From NCBI GenBank assembly GCA_041484195.1, contig JBGPHC010000001.1, positions 186,001 to 250,000 of the forward strand: DNA of 64,000 nucleotides, written 5' to 3'. This DNA is from PSRI01 sp041484195 (lineage in GTDB: Bacteria > Bacteroidota > Bacteroidia > Chitinophagales > Chitinophagaceae). The first letter of the stretch is position 1; each line of letters opens with the position of its first letter. Shown here piece by piece: positions 8,885-17,707 of the stretch. The notes below the pieces were generated by a model. The model saw only the letters and a program-made list of their open reading frames with translations, was not told where the DNA came from and ran no database searches. The position numbers and the translations under genes were made by a program.

Positions 8885-9057
8885 ACAGGGGGCTCCCATG
8901 GAGCCGGTCGGGGTTTGTCGGATGGCGGGTTATAAACAGGGGGCTCCGATGGAGCGAGTTGGGGTTTGTCGGATGGTGGGTTATAAACAGGGGGCTCCCA
9001 TGGAGCCGGTCGGAGTTTGTCGGATGGCGGGTTATAAACAGGGGCTCCATCGGAGCC
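8885..9057. repeat. 51-bp tandem repeat array (3 full units plus a partial), REP-like
   Basis: Units occupy 8885-8935, 8936-8986 and 8987-9037, with a fourth partial from 9038. Each unit starts ACAGGGGGCTCC and contains the imperfect palindrome GGCTCC-CAT-GGAGCC, then GTTTGTCGGATGGCGG and TTATAA. Unit length is 17 codons, so the array is open in two frames and yields artificial repeat peptides. The near-identity of units 1-3 contrasts with the decayed left-hand copies. Confidence 0.9.
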
Positions 9058-9151
9058 TCCTAAAAAATACAGTTATGCCAATTGCAATTCCAAAATTGAA
9101 TTGCCGTCGATTCGCGGAATTTAAACCACCGAACCGGAGGCAGAATTTAAA
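9046..9151. repeat. Tail block duplicated on both sides of the RAYT gene
   Basis: Starting at the last palindrome, this block (GCCTCCTAAAAAATAC, then AATTGAATTGCCGTCGATT and GGAATTTAAACCA) is repeated in the same orientation at about 8058-8150 with roughly 80% identity by eye. Together with the arrays it gives array-tail / transposase / array-tail. No gene lies between here and the end of the CpsB-like gene at 9203. Confidence 0.75.
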
Positions 9152-9202
9152 AGTGGGGATTAAGGAGAGATTGATTCGTGAAGACAAGATCAAATGCACA
9201 CG

Positions 9203-9940
9203 CTATAGCTGCTGATTGAGCAAAGTTCTGTTGCCCAGCAATTCACGGGCTTTCCGGGCAAGAGAAGGATCCCGGAGAAGTTGAAGATGCTTATAATGGT
9301 GCAAGTCTGTGCCTAACAGATCAACCGACTTATCCTTGAGTAGTCTGGCCGCGATTTTAGCCACATTCTTGCCATAATATCCCATTAAGGACAGGAGATT
9401 TACCTGGAACAGGCAACCCGCATTTTTCAGATCGCCGTAGATCGAGGGTTGGTGATGAAAATAAATATAACGTTCGGGATGGGCCAGTATGGGCCGGTAA
9501 CCCTTTATCTGCAACGCAAATAATTTTTGTTTGTAGTCAATTGGTGGACTCACAAAGGAAAATTCTACCAACACCAGATTGTCTTTGATGGTTAGCAGGG
9601 CTTCATTCCCCTGCAGGAGAGAATCAAAATAATCATCCAGCAAATATTCAGCGGCTGCCCTGAAATCAACCACAATATTTCGCCTCTTCAATTCCAGTTT
9701 CACGGCTTCGCAACCCTGAAGTATCTTCTCCCTGCCATTCTGGTACATACCAGACATCACGTGCGGCGTTGTGATGATGCTGTGGTATCCCAGTTGCATC
9801 ATTCCTGTTATCAGGCCAATGGACGTATCCATATCCGGAGAACCGTCATCAATTCCAGGAATCAAATGCGAATGCATGTCGGCATTCAGAAAACTGTAGT
9901 CTGCGGGGGGAGCTTGCTTTTTTTTGAAGAGAGGAAACAT
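9203..9940 (-). CDS. CpsB/YwqE-type protein-tyrosine phosphatase (PHP domain)
   Basis: A 245-residue PHP-fold metallophosphatase. The metal-binding signature DMHSHLIPGIDDGS is near the N-terminus, and further His/Asp motifs follow (ITTPHV, LAHPERY, GTDLHH). Relatives (CpsB, YwqE) dephosphorylate the tyrosine-rich tails of capsule autokinases. Here it is the distal gene of the polysaccharide locus, whose Wzc-like kinase at 37278-39671 has such a tail, so that kinase is the obvious substrate (inference). The ATG at 9940 is preferred over an in-frame TTG five codons upstream. The 83-bp gap to fcl is filled by repeats. Confidence 0.87.
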   Translation of the reverse strand: MFPLFKKKQAPPADYSFLNADMHSHLIPGIDDGSPDMDTSIGLITGMMQLGYHSIITTPHVMSGMYQNGREKILQGCEAVKLELKRRNIVVDFRAAAEYLLDDYFDSLLQGNEALLTIKDNLVLVEFSFVSPPIDYKQKLFALQIKGYRPILAHPERYIYFHHQPSIYGDLKNAGCLFQVNLLSLMGYYGKNVAKIAARLLKDKSVDLLGTDLHHYKHLQLLRDPSLARKARELLGNRTLLNQQL

Positions 9941-9964
9941 GGGGGAAGGAGTCAATAGTCAGTA

Positions 9965-10000
9965 GTCACTGAGAAACGAAGTTCGACCTCTGGTGGATTG
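9965..10000 (+). repeat. 36-bp dispersed repeat, copy 1
   Basis: GTCACTGAG...CTCTGGTGGATTG. The same 36 bp, with four mismatches and the same orientation, occurs at 43145-43180 on the other side of the polysaccharide locus. It is followed by tandem GTCATTGG words up to the fcl stop region. Confidence 0.8.
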
Positions 10001-10023
10001 GGCATTGGTCATTGGTCATTGGG

Positions 10024-10962
10024 TCATTGGGTAAGGGCTGTTCGGGAAACGAAATCTTCATATACTTGTGTAATGCCTTCTTTCAATTCAATTCGGGCCT
10101 TCCAACCGAGACTATGCAGCTTAGTTACGTCCATCAGTTTGCGGGGAGTGCCGTCGGGTTTTGAGAGATCATGCTCTATGGCTCCTTCATAGCCTACAAT
10201 TTCTTTTATAATCCGGGCCAATTCCCTGATTTCTATATCTTCTCCGGTCCCCACATTTATGAATCCGGGTTCATTATAATTTTGCATCAGGAAATAACAG
10301 GCATCAGCCAAATCATCCACATGCATGAATTCACGACGTGGTAAACCCGTTCCCCAGATTATTACTTTAGGAGCATTGGTTAGCTTGGCCTCATGAAATT
10401 TACGGATCAGGGCCGGCAACACATGTGATTTCTGAAGGTCATAATTGTCGTTGGGCCCATAGAGATTGGTGGGCATGGCGGAAATAAAATTGCATCCATA
10501 TTGTGAGCGGAAAGCATCACACATCTTAATTCCGGCAATCTTGGCGATGGCATAGGGTTCATTGGTGGGTTCCAGTTCTCCAGTCAACAAATATTCTTCC
10601 TTCAAAGGCTGGGGCGCCAGTTTGGGATAGATGCAGGACGATCCCAGGAACAACAGTTTCTTCACCTGGTACTGATACGAAGCATGTATCAGGTTGCTTT
10701 CGATCATGATATTATCATAAATGAAATCGGCACGATAGGTATTGTTGGCCAGAATGCCACCCACTTTGGCGGCCGCCAGGAATACATAGACCGGCTTTTC
10801 CATCGCGAAAAAATCATGCACCTCCTGCTGTCTCCGCAGGTCCAGTTCCGAAGAGGATTTCAGGAGCAGGTTTCCGAATCCTTCTCTTTTCAATTTCCTC
10901 AAAATGGCGGATCCTACCATACCCCGGTGGCCTGCGACATATATTCGGTCCTGTTTATTCAT
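10024..10962 (-). CDS. fcl: GDP-L-fucose synthase
   Basis: A 312-residue short-chain dehydrogenase that epimerises and reduces GDP-4-keto-6-deoxymannose to GDP-L-fucose with NADPH. The N-terminal VAGHRGMVGSAI nucleotide-binding motif, the catalytic Ser in GSSCIYP and the YAIAK (Tyr-x3-Lys) pair are present. It lies 45 bp after gmd on the same strand and completes the two-step route from GDP-mannose. It implies fucose or a derivative in the polymer made by this locus. Confidence 0.95.
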   Translation of the reverse strand: MNKQDRIYVAGHRGMVGSAILRKLKREGFGNLLLKSSSELDLRRQQEVHDFFAMEKPVYVFLAAAKVGGILANNTYRADFIYDNIMIESNLIHASYQYQVKKLLFLGSSCIYPKLAPQPLKEEYLLTGELEPTNEPYAIAKIAGIKMCDAFRSQYGCNFISAMPTNLYGPNDNYDLQKSHVLPALIRKFHEAKLTNAPKVIIWGTGLPRREFMHVDDLADACYFLMQNYNEPGFINVGTGEDIEIRELARIIKEIVGYEGAIEHDLSKPDGTPRKLMDVTKLHSLGWKARIELKEGITQVYEDFVSRTALTQ

Positions 10963-11007
10963 CGTTTAGTGGTGATCGTTATTAAATGCTTCATTTCTGC
11001 AGGTCTC

Positions 11008-12123
11008 TCATTCAAACTGGTTCCTGATCTCAAATCCCGAGTCTTTCAGCAGACGTTCTCTCCTGAACAGGTCAATATCAGACTCCACCATTTCATTCAC
11101 CAGTTCTACAAGGGTATATTTAGGTTTCCAGCCCAATTCGCGTTGCGCTTTGGAAGCATCTCCAATAAGCTGGTCAACTTCCGTGGGGCGGTAATACCTG
11201 CTGTCCACGGCCACAACTTCTTTTCCTTCTGCGACCACGAAATCGGGATTGCTGCTGGATACCACGATTCCCACTTCATTTTCGGCCCTGCCTTTGAATT
11301 TCAGTTCTATGCCGACGGCCCCGAATGCCATCCTCACAAATTCCCTGACTGCCGTGGTAATGCCGGTTGCTACCACATAGTCCCGGGGTTCATCTTTCTG
11401 CATCATCAGCCACATGGCTTCCACATAGTCTTTCGCGTGGCCCCAGTCCCGTTGCGCATCGAGGTTGCCCAAATAGATCTTATCCTGCAATCCCAGCGCC
11501 ATCTTGGCTACACCCCTGGTGACCTTACGGGTAACAAAGGTTTCGCCGCGCAGGGGCGATTCATGGTTAAAGAGAATACCATTCATGGCGAACATACCAT
11601 AGGCTTCACGGTAGTTCACGATGATCCAATAGGCGTAGAGTTTCGCCACGCCATAGGGAGAGCGCGGATAGAAAGGCGTTTTTTCCGACTGTGGGGTTTC
11701 CTGAACCAGGCCATACAATTCCGAGGTGGAGGCCTGGTACACCCTGGTCTTTTTGGTAAGGCCCAGCAATCTAACGGCTTCCAATATGCGCAGCGTGCCG
11801 AGTCCGTCTGCGTTGGCCGTGTATTCCGGTGTTTCAAAGCTCACCTGCACATGGCTCATGGCGCCCAGGTTATAGATCTCATCCGGTTGCACTTCCTGAA
11901 TGATGCGGATGAGATTGGTGGAATCCGTCAGGTCGCCATAGTGCAGTTTGAAATGCACATTAGTTTCATGGGGGTCCTGGTAAAGATTGTCGATCCTGTC
12001 AGTATTAAACAAAGAGGTTCTTCTCTTGATGCCGTGAACATTATATCCTTTCTTAAGTAGCAGGTCTGCCAGGTAGGCTCCATCCTGTCCGGTGACGCCT
12101 GTTATGAGTGCGGTTTTAGGCAT
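11008..12123 (-). CDS. gmd: GDP-mannose 4,6-dehydratase
   Basis: A 371-residue SDR enzyme converting GDP-mannose to GDP-4-keto-6-deoxymannose. Family motifs are complete: GVTGQDGAYLADLLL at the N-terminus, the STSELYG segment, YxxxK in YGVAKLYAYW, and the LFNHESPLRGETFVTRKV signature. It is directly followed by fcl and lies 4 bp after the GT2 gene, within the operon. A shorter, diverged paralogue lies at 17700-18680. Confidence 0.95.
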   Translation of the reverse strand: MPKTALITGVTGQDGAYLADLLLKKGYNVHGIKRRTSLFNTDRIDNLYQDPHETNVHFKLHYGDLTDSTNLIRIIQEVQPDEIYNLGAMSHVQVSFETPEYTANADGLGTLRILEAVRLLGLTKKTRVYQASTSELYGLVQETPQSEKTPFYPRSPYGVAKLYAYWIIVNYREAYGMFAMNGILFNHESPLRGETFVTRKVTRGVAKMALGLQDKIYLGNLDAQRDWGHAKDYVEAMWLMMQKDEPRDYVVATGITTAVREFVRMAFGAVGIELKFKGRAENEVGIVVSSSNPDFVVAEGKEVVAVDSRYYRPTEVDQLIGDASKAQRELGWKPKYTLVELVNEMVESDIDLFRRERLLKDSGFEIRNQFE

Positions 12124-12127
12124 GGTG

Positions 12128-12874
12128 TTATTTGAATATAAATTGAGTGATTTTTCTTAAAGGTTTCAGGTATAGTGTAAAGAAATAGGGCTTCAGTTGA
12201 TTTTCCTCCCAGGCCAGCCTGTCTTCCCTGTTTGCACGGAAGCGGTTGCCGAGTGAGGCGTTGCTCGCTCCGCCCGTTCTCATCTTCACAATGGTTTTGG
12301 GCAGGTATTTAATATTGAATTTGTTTTTCACAAATATCCGCAACAATAATTCATAGTCTGCCGCGGTTTTTAAATTACAATTAAAATTACCCACTTTCTC
12401 ATAAACACGTCTGCGAACGAAGACAGTGGGATGTGGCGGCATCCAGCCGTAATAAAATGATCTCGATTTGAAAGGACCCGCTTTCCAGGTGCGTATCACT
12501 TTATCCAGGTCATCTTTTTGCACATATTGTAGGTCGGCATAGCATATATCTACCGTCTTGTCATCGAATACTTCCGCCACCGACGACAATACCGTTCCAT
12601 CCACATAGAGGTCATCAGAATTCAGGATACCGATCAATTCGCCGCTTGCGAGCGACAGTCCCTTATTCATTGCGTCATAAATGCCATTGTCTTTTTCAGA
12701 AAGGATCCTTGAGACATGCGGGAAATCGGCGATGACCCTGAGTGTGTCGTCACTTGACCGGCCATCTATGATGATATGCTCCACATCGGCATAGTCCTGC
12801 TTCCTCACAGATTCCAGCGTATCCCTGATGGTGGCGACGCTGTTAAAAGAAGTGGTGATGATGGAGATTTTCAT
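12128..12874 (-). CDS. Family 2 glycosyltransferase
   Basis: A 248-residue GT-A fold inverting glycosyltransferase resembling WcaA-type colanic acid enzymes. It starts KISIITTSFNSVATIRDTLESV, then has the nucleotide-binding IDGRSSDDT and LNSDD (the DxD position). The tail is basic with no membrane segment. It probably adds one sugar of the repeat unit at the inner face of the membrane; donor and acceptor are unknown. A 150-bp gap precedes it, followed by gmd 4 bp downstream. Confidence 0.85.
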   Translation of the reverse strand: MKISIITTSFNSVATIRDTLESVRKQDYADVEHIIIDGRSSDDTLRVIADFPHVSRILSEKDNGIYDAMNKGLSLASGELIGILNSDDLYVDGTVLSSVAEVFDDKTVDICYADLQYVQKDDLDKVIRTWKAGPFKSRSFYYGWMPPHPTVFVRRRVYEKVGNFNCNLKTAADYELLLRIFVKNKFNIKYLPKTIVKMRTGGASNASLGNRFRANREDRLAWEENQLKPYFFTLYLKPLRKITQFIFK

Positions 12875-13024
12875 TTTTTGATCAGGTTATCCTAAATTAC
12901 TTCTCAAAGTTTTTTAAGCCCAATTGCAGCCATGATCTTCAAAAAATTGTTGTTGAAAATTATGGTAGGTATGAAACATACTGTGACCAGGTATGGACGC
13001 AATTCACATACACAAGCTATAATA

Positions 13025-13585
13025 CTATTCAATTTTCCTTTCTTTAATTCTGGTGGCGGGATTTCCCTGGCTCACTGAATATGGATCCAAATTCCTGGTT
13101 GCGACTGAGCTGGCTGAAAGCACGGCATGAGAGAAACAGGTAACACCCGGACAAACCATTGCTTTCGCGCCAATCCAAACGCCGTCTTCAAGCACAATCT
13201 CTTTCACTACCAGGTCAAAACTGGTTTTGGTATATTCATGATTTCCTGTCAATATCATGGCTCCCTGTGAAATACAGACATTATTGCTAATAGTCACTGC
13301 AGCCAGATTGTCGATCCATACATTCTCACCGATCCAGCTATAGTCACCAATTGAAAGTTTCCAGGGATATTTAATATTGACAGCAGGTTTTATAACAACT
13401 CCCTTCCCAATTTTTGCACCAAAAGAACGCAACAGAAAAACTTTGACTGCGGAAAATGGATTCAGGGAATTCCTGAAAAAGAGCGCATTGATGAAATACC
13501 ATAAAGACCGCTTCAGCAAGGAAGCGCCAATCTCCCGTTTATACCAGGAATTTGTATAGGATCCGAGGTCAACTTTTGATTTCAT
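13025..13585 (-). CDS. WcaF-like colanic-acid-type O-acetyltransferase
   Basis: A 186-residue left-handed beta-helix acyltransferase. The hexapeptide-repeat region (about residues 60-170) includes IGKGVVIKP, IGENVWIDN and GVWIGAKAMVCPGV. The catalytic-type His lies in LTGNHEYTK. The N-terminal SLLKRSLWYF segment is typical of WcaF relatives. It would transfer acetyl groups from acetyl-CoA onto a sugar of the polymer. Its start overlaps the stop of the upstream glycosyltransferase by 4 bp. Confidence 0.85.
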   Translation of the reverse strand: MKSKVDLGSYTNSWYKREIGASLLKRSLWYFINALFFRNSLNPFSAVKVFLLRSFGAKIGKGVVIKPAVNIKYPWKLSIGDYSWIGENVWIDNLAAVTISNNVCISQGAMILTGNHEYTKTSFDLVVKEIVLEDGVWIGAKAMVCPGVTCFSHAVLSASSVATRNLDPYSVSQGNPATRIKERKIE

Positions 13586-14745
13586 CCAAAAAGCTCTCTG
13601 TATTTATTTTCGAAATCAGAATTCACATAGAATTTATCTGCGAAGCATTTGGCTCCGAAAGACCATTTGTCAAATTCCTGCTGATCCATCTGAACGAAAT
13701 TTTCCAAAGCTGATAGATAGGACCCCCTGTCATTCAATGGAATTCCGAACCCGCCTTTGGATACCGTCAATTGTTGCCAAGGTGTCTGGTCGCTGATGAG
13801 TACCGGGCATCCTGAAGACATGGCTTCAAAAATAGCGTGCCCAAAATTTTCACCCAGTGTAGGAAGGACGAATAAATGATACTGTTCAAGAGTCTCAAAA
13901 ACCTCATGATGCGAAACCGGTCCCTTAAAATTAACTGAGATATTCGAAGGCAATTCCTTTGCGATCCGTTCACATTTTTGGGCATAGGCCGGGTCATCTG
14001 TTTCACCATAAATGTCAAGACTGATTTTCCCCGTTCTTTTCAGCTCCTTAAATATCTCCAAAATATAGTGCAGATTTTTCTTGCGATTGATCCTGGAAAT
14101 GAAGACAGAATTCAGCGCTCCGGGAGCCTTTGCCCTGCTGGTCCATTTTCCCCGGTTCAGGTTGGGAATATTTTCGGCAATGATGATCCTGCTATCTTTC
14201 GAAAAATAGTGAATAATATCCTCATATTCCTGTCGGTCCGTGGCATGGAACTGGAGTCTCCGGCTCCATCCCAGCAATTTAAAAACCTTCAGAAAGATTT
14301 TTTTCTTGAGGGTTTTTCTCTTTAGCGCCCCCGCATGCAGCATACCCCTTGGGGCAATGATCAATCTCCCCTGAAACCGGGACCTTATCAGGATCCATAA
14401 AGGGACAATGGTGAATCTGGAAGAAAACATGCTGTTGAAATATACAATATCGGGTTGAACTTGCCTGAAGATGGATTCAAGATTTTTTCGGTTCATGGCT
14501 CCAGGGGATGCATACCAGATATTTTCCTTTGAATCATTTTGAACCCATTTGTCGGTAGGGAGGCCCTTATAGGGTGTCAGCTCTCCAAGATCCCTGTCTG
14601 AAGTAAGGATATAGAAATCATATTGATCCGAAAAACGGGTGACGATATTTTTGACGGACTGTATGGGCCCTCCTGCCTTATATCCCGGCTCATACCAATC
14701 CGTGAGAATCAAAATCCTGCTTTTCAAATTCTCATATTTATACAC
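13582..14745 (-). CDS. Family 4-type glycosyltransferase
   Basis: A 387-residue GT-B fold protein. The N-terminal domain opens with RILILTDWYEPGYKAGGPI. The C-terminal donor-binding domain has FISRINRKKNL and the EX7E-type stretch LPTLGENFGHAIFEAMSSGCPVLISD near residue 300. It is a retaining transferase assembling the repeat unit; linkage and donor cannot be read from sequence. It overlaps wcaF by 4 bp (ATGA), a sign of coupled translation. Confidence 0.85.
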   Translation of the reverse strand: MYKYENLKSRILILTDWYEPGYKAGGPIQSVKNIVTRFSDQYDFYILTSDRDLGELTPYKGLPTDKWVQNDSKENIWYASPGAMNRKNLESIFRQVQPDIVYFNSMFSSRFTIVPLWILIRSRFQGRLIIAPRGMLHAGALKRKTLKKKIFLKVFKLLGWSRRLQFHATDRQEYEDIIHYFSKDSRIIIAENIPNLNRGKWTSRAKAPGALNSVFISRINRKKNLHYILEIFKELKRTGKISLDIYGETDDPAYAQKCERIAKELPSNISVNFKGPVSHHEVFETLEQYHLFVLPTLGENFGHAIFEAMSSGCPVLISDQTPWQQLTVSKGGFGIPLNDRGSYLSALENFVQMDQQEFDKWSFGAKCFADKFYVNSDFENKYRELFG

Positions 14746-14757
14746 CTTCCTGAAATA

Positions 14758-16620
14758 TTATTCAATTGCGTTTTTCGACATCCAATATTCCAGCACCACC
14801 AGCAACCAGATATCTATCCATTTGATATTCCTGTCGCCTTTTAAGAAATCAAACCAGTAACGGCGAATAGTATTCCCGTTAAAATAGCTTCTTTCAGCGA
14901 GGCGTTCCATTCTCAATCCGCAAAAGCTTTTCAATTCATTTTTCATCCAGGAGGACCATGGAAAAACGAATCCCTGTTTTTTCCTGTGTACAATCTCATC
15001 CGGCAATAAGCCTCCAAGAGATTCGACCAATAATTGTTTTGGGTAATGGGGGTATTTTATTTTGTCGGGAATATTCAGTACAAATGATATGAGTTCGTCG
15101 TCAAAAAAGGGCTCCCTCACTTCCAGGGCAAAGGCCATGCTCATTTGGTCCGTGTCCTTTAGCAGTGTTTGCTGAGTATATCCCAGGAATTCTGCAATGC
15201 TCACCTGGCTCAGTAAGGGATATTTTTCAATCCTGGAATTTTTTTCAAGCAATTTCCTACTGATTGTATTCTGAGGAATGCCCTGTTGGTGCAGTATTTC
15301 TTTGATTTCATTATCATTGACAACAGACCTGAATATCGGGTACAGAGAAGCGATGGAAAGATGATCTGTTCTCAGCAAATCCCGCATTTTCGCCGCTCTT
15401 GGGCCATTCTTCCAAAAACCAGATTTTGAAAGTAATTTTCTTAGCATGGAAGTACGCTGCCAAATGAAGGGTTTCGACCTGAGTTTATGGTATTGTTTGA
15501 AGAAAGGGTAACCGGCAAATAGTTCGTCACCGCCAATCCCGGACAATGCAACTGAAATCCCTTCCGACTTCACCGCCTTCGATACTACATAGGAATTGAT
15601 CCCATCTCCGCTGGGGCTGTCCATGGCATTCAATGCATTTTCGAGCTCGTCTAATAACGCCTTTGGCCGCAACTGAATTGAATGATGATTGGTCTTGAAT
15701 TTATCTGCAACTATTTTCGCATAATGCGATTCGTCAAAATCCCTTTCACCAAAACCTATGCTGAATGTGTTTGGGGGTTCGGGACTTATTTCGGCCATCA
15801 GACCGACCACTGCACTCGAATCAATTCCACCGCTCAGGAAAGCGCCCACAGGCACATCGCTGACCAGTCTTTTTTCAACGGAATCCCGCAAGAGCTGACG
15901 GGTCCTGGTTTTCACCGCTGCAGTATCAGTATAGTCAAAATTATAATCTTGATTTTCCACGGACCAGTATGGCGCAATAAGAACATTACTATCCCGGACT
16001 GAGAGCCAGTGCCCTGCCTCTAACTGACAAATACCTTCCACAAGACTATTAGGGGAATAAACGGACTGCAGCGACAAATAATCTATGAGAGATGACTGGT
16101 TCAATTTTGCGGGTACCATGCCTGAAGCCAAAATGGCCCTGCATTCAGAAGCAAAGACAAAGAATTTATCAGTTTTGTAATAATACAATGGTTTCACTCC
16201 CAAGCGGTCTCTGACCAGGAATAATTGGTTTTCCCGGCTGTCCCAGATGGCGAAGGCGAACATTCCTTTGAAAAGTTTGAGGGAATCAATTCCGCCGCTC
16301 GCGAAGGCTTCAATCAAGGTCTCCGTATCGCTATTGGTCCTGAATTTACAGTGGCTAATTCTTTTCCTTACTTCCTTGTAGTTGTACAATTCTCCATTAA
16401 AAATCACGCGAAAGCGACCGCTGGAATCCACAAATGGCTGATTGGCCTCCTCTGATAAATCAATTATGGAGAGGCGCCGGTGTGCGAGCCCGATCGATCC
16501 ATTGATATAAATTCCATCCGCGTCAGGACCCCGGTGTGCCAGGGAATCATTCATGCGTGAAAGCATTTCTTCCTGCACCCTTTCACCATCGATTCGCAAT
16601 ATGCCCGCTATCCCACACAT
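14758..16620 (-). CDS. asnB: Glutamine-hydrolysing asparagine synthetase-like amidotransferase
   Basis: A 620-residue class II glutamine amidotransferase fused to an ATP pyrophosphatase domain. It begins MCGIAGIL with the N-terminal nucleophile Cys2. RGPDADG and the YKEVRKRI region follow, and the PP-loop SGGIDSSAVVGL lies near residue 262. Homologues inside polysaccharide loci, as opposed to free asparagine synthetases, are thought to amidate uronic acids or attach amino groups to sugars. Its position between two glycosyltransferases supports that reading but does not prove it. Confidence 0.88.
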   Translation of the reverse strand: MCGIAGILRIDGERVQEEMLSRMNDSLAHRGPDADGIYINGSIGLAHRRLSIIDLSEEANQPFVDSSGRFRVIFNGELYNYKEVRKRISHCKFRTNSDTETLIEAFASGGIDSLKLFKGMFAFAIWDSRENQLFLVRDRLGVKPLYYYKTDKFFVFASECRAILASGMVPAKLNQSSLIDYLSLQSVYSPNSLVEGICQLEAGHWLSVRDSNVLIAPYWSVENQDYNFDYTDTAAVKTRTRQLLRDSVEKRLVSDVPVGAFLSGGIDSSAVVGLMAEISPEPPNTFSIGFGERDFDESHYAKIVADKFKTNHHSIQLRPKALLDELENALNAMDSPSGDGINSYVVSKAVKSEGISVALSGIGGDELFAGYPFFKQYHKLRSKPFIWQRTSMLRKLLSKSGFWKNGPRAAKMRDLLRTDHLSIASLYPIFRSVVNDNEIKEILHQQGIPQNTISRKLLEKNSRIEKYPLLSQVSIAEFLGYTQQTLLKDTDQMSMAFALEVREPFFDDELISFVLNIPDKIKYPHYPKQLLVESLGGLLPDEIVHRKKQGFVFPWSSWMKNELKSFCGLRMERLAERSYFNGNTIRRYWFDFLKGDRNIKWIDIWLLVVLEYWMSKNAIE

Positions 16621-16654
16621 GTTTGTTAAAAATTTCTTAGCTGGGTTTCCAATT

Positions 16655-17707
16655 CTAATTCGCCTGGGAAGACAAAGGCCTTACAACGGAATCTTGTTCT
16701 GGCATTGCATAACCCGAGATCTTTTTATAAAGTGAAAGATATGAATCCGCAATATCCTGTGGGTCGAAACGCTTGCAGTTGATCAGTCCATTTTGAACCA
16801 GTTCCTCGCGATAACTCTTGTCGTGTAGAACCCTGAGAATTCCACTCCGTATTGAATCCATATCGTAGGGATCCACTATGCAGGCAGCGTTTCCGGCAAT
16901 TTCAGGCATGGATAACAAATTACTGGTTACGACGGGTCTGCCAGTAGCGTTCGCTTCAACAATAGGCATTCCAAAACCCTCATAAACTGAGACAAAACTC
17001 AAAACATCGCAAAGTGCATATTGCTCTACCATCTCTTGATCTGTCAGATTCACAAGGTTGGAATAAGTGATACCATAATTTTTCAATTGATCAATCATTT
17101 CCGACGACAAATTGCCAATTATAACGAGATGGCAACTAATTCCTTTGACAGCCTGAATCAGACGGCCCAGATTTTTGTTAGGTGTTGTCCCCACTTGAAG
17201 TATTACGGGTTCATCTTCATTAAACGGTTTGGGCACATATTGAAAAGCAGGAGAAATAGCCACAGGAATTACATGAATCTTCTCAACTGGATACTTTACA
17301 TATTTTAACAACTCCTGTTTTGTAGCCTCAGAAATCACTGTGACATGGGAACATTTCCTGAGTGGCATTGTGAACCAAAAATATTTGAGAAGGGCATGTT
17401 TTAATCCTGAAGAATCAGAAAGCATGATGCAATCCAGAACAGTGAGCATGGTTTTACGCTTTTTCAGCGCTATAGCGGCAAAATGAATGTCCCCTGTTAT
17501 ATGGTTAACGTCTCCCTGACTGGTGAAAGCTTCCCAGATTATATATAGCCGGGGTAGAATTCCCTTACTGTAAAATCGGAATATTTTAGTTAGCGGTTCT
17601 ATATATGCAGGCATCCTGCTTCTCACGTCTTTGAAAATATATTCCACGCTTCTATGGATTGGAAGGGGCTTCCGTTGAAAAAAAACTACTCTTATCCTTC
17701 TATTCAT
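16655..17707 (-). CDS. Family 4-type glycosyltransferase
   Basis: A 350-residue GT-B glycosyltransferase with a HITGDIHF segment in the N-terminal domain and VGTTPNKNLGRLIQAV opening the donor domain. The EX7E region FVSVYEGFGMPIVEANATGRPVVTS lies near residue 250. The start MNRRIRVV (17707) was chosen because it overlaps the gmd-like stop by 8 bp; the longer frame would run 54 bp into that gene. Resembles mannosyltransferase-like GT4 enzymes. Acceptor unknown. Confidence 0.86.
   Translation of the reverse strand: MNRRIRVVFFQRKPLPIHRSVEYIFKDVRSRMPAYIEPLTKIFRFYSKGILPRLYIIWEAFTSQGDVNHITGDIHFAAIALKKRKTMLTVLDCIMLSDSSGLKHALLKYFWFTMPLRKCSHVTVISEATKQELLKYVKYPVEKIHVIPVAISPAFQYVPKPFNEDEPVILQVGTTPNKNLGRLIQAVKGISCHLVIIGNLSSEMIDQLKNYGITYSNLVNLTDQEMVEQYALCDVLSFVSVYEGFGMPIVEANATGRPVVTSNLLSMPEIAGNAACIVDPYDMDSIRSGILRVLHDKSYREELVQNGLINCKRFDPQDIADSYLSLYKKISGYAMPEQDSVVRPLSSQAN

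Noticed and set aside
8885..9057. Possible CRISPR array
   Set aside because: The 51-bp units repeat over their whole length with no variable spacers; the linked transposase explains them better.
8856..9215. 119-codon open frame with 17-residue repeats
   Set aside because: It is created by the 51-bp repeat array and its tail; the period is divisible by three, a second frame is equally open, and no homology or ribosome site supports translation.
10684..12060. 458-codon plus-strand open frame opposite fcl and gmd
   Set aside because: It is the antisense shadow of two unmistakable genes (fcl and gmd on the minus strand), and its residues show no domain.
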